40,675 bases of DNA from contig NHBY01000010.1 of the NCBI GenBank assembly GCA_002168155.1, positions 73,854-114,528 of the forward strand, read 5' to 3'. This document shows, one piece after another, positions 8,295 through 16,472 of this stretch (position 1 is the stretch's first letter; each line of letters starts with the position of its first letter). The notes beneath the pieces were generated by a model. It was given only the letters and a program-made list of their open reading frames with translations, had not been told where the DNA came from and ran no database searches. Position numbers and translations under genes: made by a program. The DNA is from Synechococcus sp. TMED19. Lineage in GTDB: Bacteria > Cyanobacteriota > Cyanobacteriia > PCC-6307 > Cyanobiaceae.

Positions 8295-9662
8295 GTGAGC
8301 ATCAAACCTGGCCACCCGAACCTTGTGCAGGTTCAGATCCGTGATCTGAGCTCTGATGGTGCCGGGATCGGTGAAAGCGAAGGCCGGGTGGTGTTTGTGG
8401 AGGGGGCTCTACCGGGCGAGTGGGTCGAAGCTCGCATCACCTCAGGCACTCGTGGACGTTTCTACGGGGAACTAAGGGAGATCAAGGAGAAGTCCCCAGA
8501 GCGGCGACAACCACCTTGCATCCTGGCAAGCGATTGTGGAGGCTGCAGCTTGCAGCACTGGGACGATTCAGCGCAGGTGCTCTGGAAGCAGCAGCGTCTG
8601 CAGCAACAGCTGCGTCGTATCGGTTCACTGGAACTGAACGTTGAAACGATTCAGGCCTCGGATCAACCGCTGGGATATCGCAACCGAGCAATCATCCCAA
8701 TACAACAGGGCCAAAGCGGCCTGCGCGCTGGCTTCTACAGGCGAGGTAGCCACAGCGTGGTGAACATGAACCACTGCCTTGTGCTGGACCCCAGGTTGGA
8801 TGAATTGATCGAGCCGATGAAGGCTGATCTCGATGAGTCGGGGTGGCCCATTTACGACGAGGAAGAACAGACAGGGTTGTTACGTCATCTGGTGCTGCGA
8901 GTGGGGGCTAACAGCGGTGAAATCCTGGCAGGGCTGGTGGCACGCGACGCTTCGTTCGATGGTGCTGAAGCCCTTGCCCAGCGATGGTTGGAGCGCTGGC
9001 CGCAGCTGGTCGGAGTTGTTTTGAACCTGCAGCCCAAATCCACCAACACCTTGTTGGGTCCAGTTGAGGTGCTGCTCGACGGGCGGCCATGGCTCATGGA
9101 GAGTTTTGCCGGCAGACGATTCCAGATCGCTTTGGACACCTTTTTTCAGGTGCACACCCATCAGGCTGAACGATTGGTTCAACTGCTCCGAGACGGACTG
9201 GACCTCAAAAAAGGCGAAGTGCTTGTCGATGGCTACTGCGGCGTAGGAACCCTTGGCCTTCCCCTCATTGAAGAGGGAATGCGTCTTATAGGCATTGAGC
9301 TCCACCCATCAAGCATTGAGAGAGCTCGCTGCAACGCCATGCTCAATGGCATTGAGAACGCCGAATTCCAAGCGGGGGCTATGGAGCGAAGCCTGCAGGA
9401 GGTATTGCCATTCACCGATGCCCTACTACTCGATCCACCGAGAAAGGGCTTAACCGAAGGCCTGTGCACGGCCATTGCAATGGAGCCACCAGAACGCGTT
9501 GCCTATGTGAGTTGCAACCCCTCGACACTGTCGAGGGATCTGGCCAGGCTCACAGCAACCGGATCTCTAAAAGTGCGATCGATTCAGCCCTTGGATTTTT
9601 TCCCCCAGACCACGCACACCGAAGCGCTGGCAATGCTGGTTAGACCCGCAGCTCAGCCTTGA
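8295..9662 (+). CDS. rlmD: 23S rRNA (uracil-C5)-methyltransferase, RlmD/RumA family
   Basis: A 455-residue TRAM plus SAM-methyltransferase protein. The N-terminal TRAM domain covers about residues 8-65. Cysteines at about 75, 81, 84 (CILASDCGGCSLQHW) and 161 form the [4Fe-4S]-binding set of the RumA group. The methyltransferase domain shows QVHTHQAERLVQLL, then VDGYCGVGTLGLPL for SAM binding, LLLDPPRKGL, and the catalytic Cys in YVSCNPSTLSRDL. It transfers a methyl group from SAM to a specific uridine of 23S rRNA. Which uridine (U747, U1939 or both) cannot be told from one sequence. It begins with GTG 103 bp from the divergent apcD start. Its last 23 bp overlap the end of pheT on the other strand. 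Confidence 0.92.
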   Translation: MSIKPGHPNLVQVQIRDLSSDGAGIGESEGRVVFVEGALPGEWVEARITSGTRGRFYGELREIKEKSPERRQPPCILASDCGGCSLQHWDDSAQVLWKQQRLQQQLRRIGSLELNVETIQASDQPLGYRNRAIIPIQQGQSGLRAGFYRRGSHSVVNMNHCLVLDPRLDELIEPMKADLDESGWPIYDEEEQTGLLRHLVLRVGANSGEILAGLVARDASFDGAEALAQRWLERWPQLVGVVLNLQPKSTNTLLGPVEVLLDGRPWLMESFAGRRFQIALDTFFQVHTHQAERLVQLLRDGLDLKKGEVLVDGYCGVGTLGLPLIEEGMRLIGIELHPSSIERARCNAMLNGIENAEFQAGAMERSLQEVLPFTDALLLDPPRKGLTEGLCTAIAMEPPERVAYVSCNPSTLSRDLARLTATGSLKVRSIQPLDFFPQTTHTEALAMLVRPAAQP

Positions 9663-12093
9663 ATTGACGTTGCAGAGCAGCGCGAACCTTCTCAACCAAT
9701 GGCTCTACCTGTTCATCACGCAATGTGGTCTTGACATCGCGAAAGCGGAGTCGAACGGCAAGGCTGCACTGACCAGCAGGAATTGGATCACCGCTGTAGC
9801 GGTCGAGAAGTTCAACGTGTTCCAGCAGATTGCCCCCGGCCTTTTTGATGACATTTAGGACAGCCCCAGCCTCGACTGAGTCCTCAACCACACAAGCAAT
9901 GTCGCGTTCACTGGCAGGCACAGTGGCGTAGGGCTTGAAGGCTGGGCAAGACCGATTAGTACGGGATGAAGCGGTCAGAACAGGAGCCAAGGCCAGATCA
10001 AAGAGCAGGCATCCAGCGGGTAGATCATGGGCTTCCGCGAAAGCGGGGTGGAGTTCACCAAAGACCCCGATTACACGGCCTTCCAGAACAATCGAAGCGG
10101 CTCGACCTGGATGCAGGGTTGAATCATCGATCAGACGTCGATCTTGCAAACAGAGCCCTAGTTCCTCAAAGGCCTGTTGCAGCAGGCCGCGACCATGGTG
10201 ATAACTGAGCTGATGACCTCCATCTGCTGCAGTCCAGCTCTCGCTGGATCGTTCACCTGCCAGCAGTCCGCACAGCCGTTCTTCTTCGCTGTACACACCA
10301 TCCGAATGATGGAACACCTTGCCGACTTCAAATCCCCAGAAACCACGCTGGGAGGCCTGAAGATTGCGTCTGGCGGCCTCCAGCAACGCCAGCCTTAACT
10401 CCGTACGCAGGTGTCCATAGTCAGCCAGCAACGGATTAGTCAAAGTCACCTGAGATTCACTGCCATCAGCGTCCTTTGGCACGAGGGAGAGATGGCTGAG
10501 TTCTTGCAGGCCGGCGTGTCGCAGAGCGGCCCGTAGTCGACGCAAAAGAAGCTGTGGCAGATCCATCCCGCCCGGCACGACCGGGTCTGGCAGATGACTG
10601 CAGAAACGATCAAAGCCGATAAGGCGACCGATCTCTTCGATCAAGTCCACCTCACGCAAGAGGTCATGGCTCCTAGAGGGGGGAACAACCACCTCCCAGG
10701 AATCCACCGTGCTGTCATCCTCAAGGTTTACGGCAACTGAGCAGCCCAGGCGCTGGAGGATCTCGACTACGACCTCATCTTCAATGGTGCCCTGAATGCC
10801 ATCGCTACCCGTGATGGGGCCAAGTAGACGATCGAGAGCGATTCGTCGAAGGACAACCGGCTTCTGATCAGGCGCTGGACTGCCAGCACACCAACGACCC
10901 TCAACCGTGGCACCGCAGAGATCCTGCAACAGGGCTGCAGCTCGATCAGCGGCTCGCAAAGTCAACGCCGAAGGGACACCACGTTCGAATCGCGCACTGG
11001 ATTCGCTTCGCAGCCCCGCTGATCTGCTGCTCCGGCGAATCTGCGTCGGTGCAAAAACGGCTGCTTCCAGCAGCACGCTGGTGCTGCCCTCATGCACGGA
11101 GCTTGCCTCACCGCCCATGACCCCAGCCAGTGCAACCGGCTCATCACCGTTAGTCACCAAGAGGTTGTCGGTAGTCAGTTCACGGGTTTCACCGTCGAGG
11201 AACCTCATGGCTTCGTGAGGCTTGGCCAACCGCAACGAGAAGCCGGATGCCGTCGAATCCTTGAGGCGGTCGCGGTCATAGGCATGCAGGGGCTGACCGG
11301 TCTCGAGCATCACCAGATTGGTGATGTCAACAACGTTGTTAATACTGCGCTGTCCAGCAGCATCGAGACGCTGGCGTAACCAATCGGGAGATGGCCCGAC
11401 CGACACACCGCTGAGGGCGGTGATCGTAAAGAGCTCACTGTTCTCGAGAAGACCTTTATCAATGAGGGGATCAGAGGTGGGGAGCGCCTTCACCTCTGGC
11501 TCATTGAGCTCAACCTCCTCAAGGACTGCCACCTCTCGAGCTATACCCAGCATTGAGAGGCCATCAGGGCGATTGGCAGTGATCGCCAGCTCAAAGATGC
11601 GATCAGTCAACCCAAGCAGAGGACCCACCGGTGAGCCAATCGAGGGCAGGGATTGACCGGACTCAGCAGCAACCTCGGCCAGATCCACCAGACCGTCTGA
11701 ACTGCTCTCCAGCCCCATTTCAGAGAGTGAACAGAGCATGCCGCAACTATCCACCCCACGAAGTTTTGCGGGCTTGATGGTCAAATCGACAGCAGGAAGA
11801 TGACTACCGACGGTGGCTACTGCCACATCCATGCCTTCGCGGACATTCGCTGCACCGCAGACAATCTGTAGTGGCTCACTGCTGCCTGCATCAACGCGGC
11901 AGACATTGAGTTTGTTGGCATCGGGATGGGGTTCCTTGCTCAGCACACGCCCGACCACGACCCCCTGGGCCCTGGCAGAGAGATCCTCATCTTCTTCAAC
12001 TTCAAAGCCCGCCATGGAGAGCCGTTCGGCCAGAACATCAGGCCCACTGCGAAACGGCACCAGCTCCTGAAGCCACTGCAGCGAAACGCGCAT
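9640..12093 (-). CDS. pheT: Phenylalanyl-tRNA synthetase beta subunit
   Basis: About 817 residues, the normal bacterial length. Starting at the ATG for MRVSLQWLQELVPF, the order is a tRNA-binding (EMAP-like) domain with the signature VCGAANVREGMDVAVATVGS, then B3/B4 (ITANRPDGLSMLGIAREVAV), B5 (RRIALDRLLGP), the core domain with LTNPLLADYGHLRTELRLAL and LHPGRAASI, and a C-terminal ferredoxin-fold anticodon-binding domain (KPYATVPASERDIACVV). With PheS it forms the alpha2beta2 enzyme that charges tRNA-Phe, and the beta subunit also edits mischarged tyrosine. The frame extends 16 codons upstream to 12141, but family proteins start at MRVSL. pheS is not in the window. It is divergent from rpmG and converges with rlmD. 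Confidence 0.97.
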   Translation of the reverse strand: MRVSLQWLQELVPFRSGPDVLAERLSMAGFEVEEDEDLSARAQGVVVGRVLSKEPHPDANKLNVCRVDAGSSEPLQIVCGAANVREGMDVAVATVGSHLPAVDLTIKPAKLRGVDSCGMLCSLSEMGLESSSDGLVDLAEVAAESGQSLPSIGSPVGPLLGLTDRIFELAITANRPDGLSMLGIAREVAVLEEVELNEPEVKALPTSDPLIDKGLLENSELFTITALSGVSVGPSPDWLRQRLDAAGQRSINNVVDITNLVMLETGQPLHAYDRDRLKDSTASGFSLRLAKPHEAMRFLDGETRELTTDNLLVTNGDEPVALAGVMGGEASSVHEGSTSVLLEAAVFAPTQIRRSSRSAGLRSESSARFERGVPSALTLRAADRAAALLQDLCGATVEGRWCAGSPAPDQKPVVLRRIALDRLLGPITGSDGIQGTIEDEVVVEILQRLGCSVAVNLEDDSTVDSWEVVVPPSRSHDLLREVDLIEEIGRLIGFDRFCSHLPDPVVPGGMDLPQLLLRRLRAALRHAGLQELSHLSLVPKDADGSESQVTLTNPLLADYGHLRTELRLALLEAARRNLQASQRGFWGFEVGKVFHHSDGVYSEEERLCGLLAGERSSESWTAADGGHQLSYHHGRGLLQQAFEELGLCLQDRRLIDDSTLHPGRAASIVLEGRVIGVFGELHPAFAEAHDLPAGCLLFDLALAPVLTASSRTNRSCPAFKPYATVPASERDIACVVEDSVEAGAVLNVIKKAGGNLLEHVELLDRYSGDPIPAGQCSLAVRLRFRDVKTTLRDEQVEPLVEKVRAALQRQFKAELRV

Positions 12094-12195
12094 CGATCCT
12101 TGCCGGAAACCGGCGGATCCTACCGATGAGCCAATGTCCATCGGCTATGGTGGCGGATTGTCACACCGTCTCGCTCAAGCAGCGCACGTCCTTCC

Positions 12196-12390
12196 ATGGC
12201 CAAGAACAAGGGCGTCCGGATCACGGTCACTCTCGAGTGCACTGAATGCCGGTCCAACACTGATAAGCGTGCTCAGGGCGTGTCCCGCTACACGACTGAG
12301 AAAAACCGCCGAAATACCACCGAAAGGCTGGAGATCAAGAAGTTCTGTCCCTACGACAACAAGATGACTGTTCACAAGGAGATCAAGTGA
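12196..12390 (+). CDS. rpmG: 50S ribosomal protein L33
   Basis: A 64-residue L33 of cyanobacterial length: [20 protein letters not shown], then [20 protein letters not shown] and [15 protein letters not shown]. The first zinc-ribbon half CTEC is intact. The second half reads CPYDNK, so the usual fourth cysteine is missing and three of four zinc ligands remain. It leads rpsR by 68 bp, a pairing common in bacteria, and the two are probably cotranscribed. The promoter should lie in the 100 bp between pheT and this gene; I see no strong -35/-10 pair there, only the inverted repeat CCGATG / CATCGG at 12123-12144. Confidence 0.97.
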   Translation: MAKNKGVRITVTLECTECRSNTDKRAQGVSRYTTEKNRRNTTERLEIKKFCPYDNKMTVHKEIK

Positions 12391-12397
12391 TCTCCTT

Positions 12398-12421
12398 GGC
12401 CAGGTCAAATCAGTCCTGGCC
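12398..12421 (+). promoter_or_regulatory. Hairpin in the rpmG-rpsR spacer
   Basis: The arms GGCCAGG and CCTGGCC (12398-12404 with 12415-12421) form a perfect 7-bp stem with a 10-nt loop. Just upstream, GGAGAT / ATCTCC (12378-12383 with 12390-12395) forms a 6-bp stem spanning the rpmG stop codon. No T-run follows, so full termination is unlikely. RNA processing, mRNA stabilisation or partial attenuation between the two ribosomal genes are possible roles. Confidence 0.45.
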
Positions 12422-12458
12422 GAATGACTGTTATTTACTACGTTCTTATTGATCTTCC

Positions 12459-12680
12459 ATGTCCAGCTCATTTTTCAAGAAGCGCCTTTCTCCGATCAAG
12501 CCCGGTGATCCGATCGATTACAAGGACACCGATCTGCTCAAAAAGTTCATCACTGAGCGCGGCAAGTTGCTTCCTCGCCGTATGACCGGCCTGACCGCGA
12601 AGCAACAGCGCGACCTGACCACCTCGGTCAAGCGTGCGCGCATTATGGCCCTGCTGCCCTTTGTGAATCCGGAGGGTTGA
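12459..12680 (+). CDS. rpsR: 30S ribosomal protein S18
   Basis: A 73-residue S18 with the family core: [20 protein letters not shown], then [20 protein letters not shown] and the C-terminal [11 protein letters not shown]18 binds 16S rRNA with S6 on the platform of the small subunit. The ATG start gives the usual length. Its stop codon is 19 bp before the GTG of the RNase gene and sits at the foot of the inverted repeat described separately, so rpsR and the RNase gene may be linked in translation or mRNA stability. Confidence 0.98.
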   Translation: MSSSFFKKRLSPIKPGDPIDYKDTDLLKKFITERGKLLPRRMTGLTAKQQRDLTTSVKRARIMALLPFVNPEG

Positions 12681-12715
12681 TCACCCCCCGGTATCACTAG
12701 TGAAACCGGGTGATC
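12679..12715 (+). promoter_or_regulatory. Strong inverted repeat spanning the rpsR stop and the RNase GTG start
   Basis: On the left are GATCACC, three extra C residues and CGGT (12679-12692); on the right is the exact complement ACCGGGTGATC (12705-12715). The result is an 11-bp stem with a 3-nt bulge and a 12-nt loop. The loop holds the 10-bp palindrome TCACTAGTGA (12694-12703), and the GTG start at 12700 falls inside it. In mRNA this would place the start codon in the loop and the following codons in the stem, which suggests translational control or a processing site. Confidence 0.6.
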
Positions 12716-14727
12716 TGGTCGGCCATCTTGCTCCGAATAGGGCCCCGCGCCTTGCCGTCATCTCGGAGGTGCTCAAGGGCAAAGTTCGTCTTGATTACGG
12801 TCGTGATGGCATCAGCGCCAAGCCAGTACCTCTTCGTGAATTGAGCTTGATCAGCTCAGCTGATGAGGACAGTACAGATGTAGAACAAGCACTGGCAGCA
12901 AAGCCCTTAGTTCCCCATCTCCTTGCCACAGCATGGCAAGAGGCTGTTTCTCGTCCGGATGCCGAGAAGGCACTTCAAGTCAGCAGTTTCTGCCACCTGC
13001 TTCGCAGCCGACCGGGTCTTGCCGACCGAGCTTCAGCATGGCTTGCTCTGCAGGGGACTCAAGATCTCTTTCGACTGCGCCGTGAGGAGATTGTCCCCCG
13101 CTGTGCTGAAGAACTAAGAACGATCCGAAAGGAGCGCCGTCGATCTCAGCTCCGTGAACACCAACAGCGACAGGTGCTCCAACGCCTGTCACAACGTCGT
13201 CCATTGGATTGGAGCCAATCTGATGACCTGACCAAGCGTGTCTTGGAGAAGCTTGAACGCTTGGCTGCTGCTGATGACCCAAGCCTTGTACAACTCGATC
13301 AGGACGTCAGCCAGGCGCTGACAACAGCAGGGTTCGACGGATCAGGCACCAGCCTACAAATGTTGCTGGTGGACTTGGAATTACTGAGCCCCGGGCAACC
13401 GCTGACCCTGTTCGGATCCGCTTGGCATAACCGTTTCCCTGATGACTGTCTAAGACAAGTCGAGGACTTATTAGATGGGACCCAATCATTTCCAGGGGAT
13501 GAATGCCGAAAAGACCTGTGCGCATTGCGCTGCTTTGCAATTGATTCGGCCGACACCCGCGAGGTGGACGACGCGGTGGGGATTGAACGTCGGGCCGATG
13601 GAAACCGGATTTGGATTCACATTGCCGACCCGCACCGATTGATACCTCCAGGATCACCTCTTGATCTAGAAGCCAGGCGGCGCGGCAGCACCCTTTATCT
13701 CAGTGGTGGCATGCAGCCAATGCTGCCTCTAACGCTGGCCGCCGGTCCACTCAGCCTTTTGCCAGGTCGCCGCCAACCTGCGGTCAGCATTGGCGTGCAA
13801 CTGAATGATCAGGGAGAAATCACCTCAATCGAAAGTTGTCGCAGCTGGATCAAGGTGTCTTATCGGCTCAGTTATGAAGACGCTGACGAGTTGATTGAAC
13901 TGGCGCCGCCAGAGGACCCAGACCTCGGCGATCTTCACTTATTGCTCGAGGGCCGACGTCGCTGGCGCCAGGGCCAAGGAGCTCTGCTGATGGATCAGGC
14001 CGAGGGACGGCTTTTCCGCAAAAGTGAGACGGACGAACTCCAGCTAGAGATCTGTGAACCAAGCCCAGCGCGTTTGCTTGTAGCTGAGGCGATGGTTCTT
14101 GCTGGTGCTGCCATGGCCGAATGGTGCAATCAACGTGCTCTTGCCATGCCCTATCGGGGCCAGCCCTTTGCTGATGCTGAGCGCATGGCTGCAGCAGAAC
14201 AATTTGAAGAAGGTCCTGTGCGCTGGGCTCATCAACGAGGAGCCCTGAGCCGGAGCCGTACGAGCTGTGTTGCTGAACCCCATCAATCCCTTGGGTTGCA
14301 GGCCTACCTGCAATGGACCTCCCCAATCCGTCGTTACGGCGATCTGCTCGCTCACCGCCAATGGCTTGCTCAGCAGGGTTTGTTGCAACCAGAGGCCACA
14401 CCGATGAGTAGCGATGAGCTGTCGCCGCTCCTAGAGAAGAGCGATCAACTGGCTCGGGAAGCAAGCCTTATCGCCAGGCAAGATCAACGGCAGGCTCTGC
14501 TGCAGTGGCTTGAGCAGGAGGGGCAAGGGCCTGGGCCTCACACCAGCATCCTGTTGCGTTGGCTGCGGGAGGATCTTCAGCTTGCTCTGGTGCGAGTGGA
14601 CGCCTGGGCCATGGACTTACCTGCGCGGGTGGAGGGCAGTGCAGTCCCCGGTGATGCGATTGGTGTTCAGGTCAGTGAGGTCAGTGCAGCAAACGACCTT
14701 CTGCGCCTCACGGCAACACCCTGTTGA
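12700..14727 (+). CDS. Exoribonuclease, RNase II/R (RNB) family
   Basis: A 675-residue protein with a central RNB domain (about residues 275-590). The active-site block reads CFAIDSADTREVDDAVGIE. Of the four metal-binding acidic residues of E. coli RNase R (D272, D278, D280, D281), three are Asp and the second is Glu here. Further RNB signatures are IWIHIADPHRLIPPGSPLD, RRRGSTLYL, and WTSPIRRYGDLLAHRQ near residue 545. The N-terminal part (KPGDLVGHLAPNRAPRLAVI) looks like a small beta-barrel RNA-binding module, and a short S1-like segment closes the protein. It degrades RNA 3' to 5' in the cytoplasm. Length and layout resemble plastid RNR1-type enzymes more than enterobacterial RNase R. The start is GTG, inside a hairpin. 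The 3' end overlaps the FAD oxidoreductase gene by 20 bp. Confidence 0.9.
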   Translation: MKPGDLVGHLAPNRAPRLAVISEVLKGKVRLDYGRDGISAKPVPLRELSLISSADEDSTDVEQALAAKPLVPHLLATAWQEAVSRPDAEKALQVSSFCHLLRSRPGLADRASAWLALQGTQDLFRLRREEIVPRCAEELRTIRKERRRSQLREHQQRQVLQRLSQRRPLDWSQSDDLTKRVLEKLERLAAADDPSLVQLDQDVSQALTTAGFDGSGTSLQMLLVDLELLSPGQPLTLFGSAWHNRFPDDCLRQVEDLLDGTQSFPGDECRKDLCALRCFAIDSADTREVDDAVGIERRADGNRIWIHIADPHRLIPPGSPLDLEARRRGSTLYLSGGMQPMLPLTLAAGPLSLLPGRRQPAVSIGVQLNDQGEITSIESCRSWIKVSYRLSYEDADELIELAPPEDPDLGDLHLLLEGRRRWRQGQGALLMDQAEGRLFRKSETDELQLEICEPSPARLLVAEAMVLAGAAMAEWCNQRALAMPYRGQPFADAERMAAAEQFEEGPVRWAHQRGALSRSRTSCVAEPHQSLGLQAYLQWTSPIRRYGDLLAHRQWLAQQGLLQPEATPMSSDELSPLLEKSDQLAREASLIARQDQRQALLQWLEQEGQGPGPHTSILLRWLREDLQLALVRVDAWAMDLPARVEGSAVPGDAIGVQVSEVSAANDLLRLTATPC

Positions 14728-16411
14728 TCCGCCACCAGGGCCCCCAGGGGTTGGGTTTACCAACAAGTGTTCGGCGCTTGCCGTGAGCCAGGGGCAATGA
14801 GCTCATCACTGCCGGTTCAAGCGTGATTAACGGCCAACGCTGACCATTGGGATCAACACCGAACCAGGCATCGTCTGAATCAATAGCGATCTCCATCGCG
14901 ACGAACTCTTCACCGGGCTCGGGCGGGGCCACAGCCGGTTGGATCGAGGGAATGGATCCATCGATGAGCTGTTCCTGCACAACTTGCCAGTTGGGGTCAT
15001 GCCATGCGAGATCCGCACATGCAGCCACAGCCACAGGTGCTTTGTTGTCTCGGATCAGAACGGCCTGGACCGCACGGGCCGGAAGTTCAGCAGGCAGGCA
15101 CGGCTTCTGGTGACAGATGGCCGCTGTCGCTCCAGCGGCCTGACCGATCTGCAGCAACAACGGTCCCAGCCGGGTGGCTCCATTGGCGATGTGAGAGACG
15201 CTGAAACCCTTTTCAGCCAGAAGCAGATTGGCGGCATCAGAGCCGTGCAGAGCAGCCAGTGGGATCGTGAAGGGAGTGCCGGTACTGCGCCCACCCCAAA
15301 TATGATGTTTAGGCTTTAGAGGCCAGTCCTCACCTGGATAGTGATGGTCATTGGCGTAGTTACCGACCGCCACCGCGGTTGAAGCATCATCGCCAGGGAA
15401 ACCTGGCAAAAGCATCAATTCATTGACAGTTGTCTGTCCGATGAGACGACGGGACTCACGCCAGTACGGCTGCAGTGCCAATGAGCCCCCTGGGTAGGCC
15501 TGCGAATCCTTTAACTGGGGGCCGCTGAGATCCTGCAGTGCAGCCAAGAATCTGCGGCTGTGATCCGCCATGGCTCGTAACTGATGCCTCGCCCTTTTCT
15601 GGCTACTGCTCAGACAGGCTGAAGGATCCTCATGCCAGTCATTGCCATCAAGAGGCCAATTCAGCATCAACAGTCCACCGGGAAGACGTCCGTAGCTGAG
15701 CAGTCGTTCCAGGTCAAAACGCTGAAGGCAACCTGAAAAGGGTGGTTGCGGTGTCTTATCGGTCCTCTGGACTGGATGCCAAGGACCCTCCCAGCGTGCG
15801 GTGAGAACCCATGTCGGTGACTGCAGCGGCTGATGAGCAAAAAACGGGTCGGATGCCAGGCGCTGCGCAGTCGGAGCGCTGGGTTCATTCCAGAGCTCAC
15901 GCGGTTCCCAGCCCTGTCGGTGGGGAAGCGAGGCCAAAGCCAGGCTGTCCGCCAATTCACTGCCATCTACCAACAGATCAAAGGCCACCTCCAGGGGTCC
16001 ATCAGGTCCATCCAGCACGGCGGAAAGCAAACGGTCTCCCTGTTGCTTCAATGCCGCCACTGGCGTGGATGGAAGCCAATGCAGCAGTGGCTCATCCTGA
16101 ACCCAGCGCTGCAGAACGGCTTCAGCAGCAGCTGGTGGAAACCCAAAACAGCTGACCCAATTTTGATCAAGCCCCTCGTCGAGATCCAGGCGCAACTGCC
16201 TGAGCAACGCTCCCCACAAACCCGTCTGCCAGGCGGCAAGTTCGTTGCCATCAGGAGCACTGACACCGCCTGCAGTGAGCATGCCCCCGAGCCATATGCC
16301 CGGGGTGACCAGGATCACCTCCACCCCTGTACGCGCCACCTGCAACGCAGCGGCCACTCCACCGCAGCCGCCGCCAAGCACAAGGACTGGGATCTGCTGA
16401 CGATCAGTCAC
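14708..16411 (-). CDS. FAD-dependent oxidoreductase (FAD_oxidored type)
   Basis: A 567-residue flavoprotein. The N-terminus carries the dinucleotide-binding motif PVLVLGGGCGGVAAALQVAR followed by a beta strand (GVEVILV), and GIWLGGMLTAGGVSAPDG matches the FAD_oxidored family often found in predicted xanthan-lyase-like or heterodisulfide-type oxidoreductases. The C-terminal part (GNYANDHHYPGEDWPL, and the block NLLLAEKGFSVSHIANGATR) fits the same family. I see no signal peptide and no iron-sulfur cysteine cluster. The substrate is unknown. The GTG start lies 61 bp from the divergent metG start, so the two may share a promoter region. Its 3' end overlaps the convergent RNase gene by 20 bp. Confidence 0.8.
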   Translation of the reverse strand: MTDRQQIPVLVLGGGCGGVAAALQVARTGVEVILVTPGIWLGGMLTAGGVSAPDGNELAAWQTGLWGALLRQLRLDLDEGLDQNWVSCFGFPPAAAEAVLQRWVQDEPLLHWLPSTPVAALKQQGDRLLSAVLDGPDGPLEVAFDLLVDGSELADSLALASLPHRQGWEPRELWNEPSAPTAQRLASDPFFAHQPLQSPTWVLTARWEGPWHPVQRTDKTPQPPFSGCLQRFDLERLLSYGRLPGGLLMLNWPLDGNDWHEDPSACLSSSQKRARHQLRAMADHSRRFLAALQDLSGPQLKDSQAYPGGSLALQPYWRESRRLIGQTTVNELMLLPGFPGDDASTAVAVGNYANDHHYPGEDWPLKPKHHIWGGRSTGTPFTIPLAALHGSDAANLLLAEKGFSVSHIANGATRLGPLLLQIGQAAGATAAICHQKPCLPAELPARAVQAVLIRDNKAPVAVAACADLAWHDPNWQVVQEQLIDGSIPSIQPAVAPPEPGEEFVAMEIAIDSDDAWFGVDPNGQRWPLITLEPAVMSSLPLAHGKRRTLVGKPNPWGPWWRINRVLP

Positions 16412-16472
16412 TATGGCCTCGCCCCACCTGAATCACCATGCTGCTCCGGATTCAGTCGGTAGGATCCAGGAG

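Noticed and set aside
12400-12460. The rpmG-rpsR spacer as a promoter
   Set aside because: No clear -35/-10 pair; the hairpins and short distance favour cotranscription.
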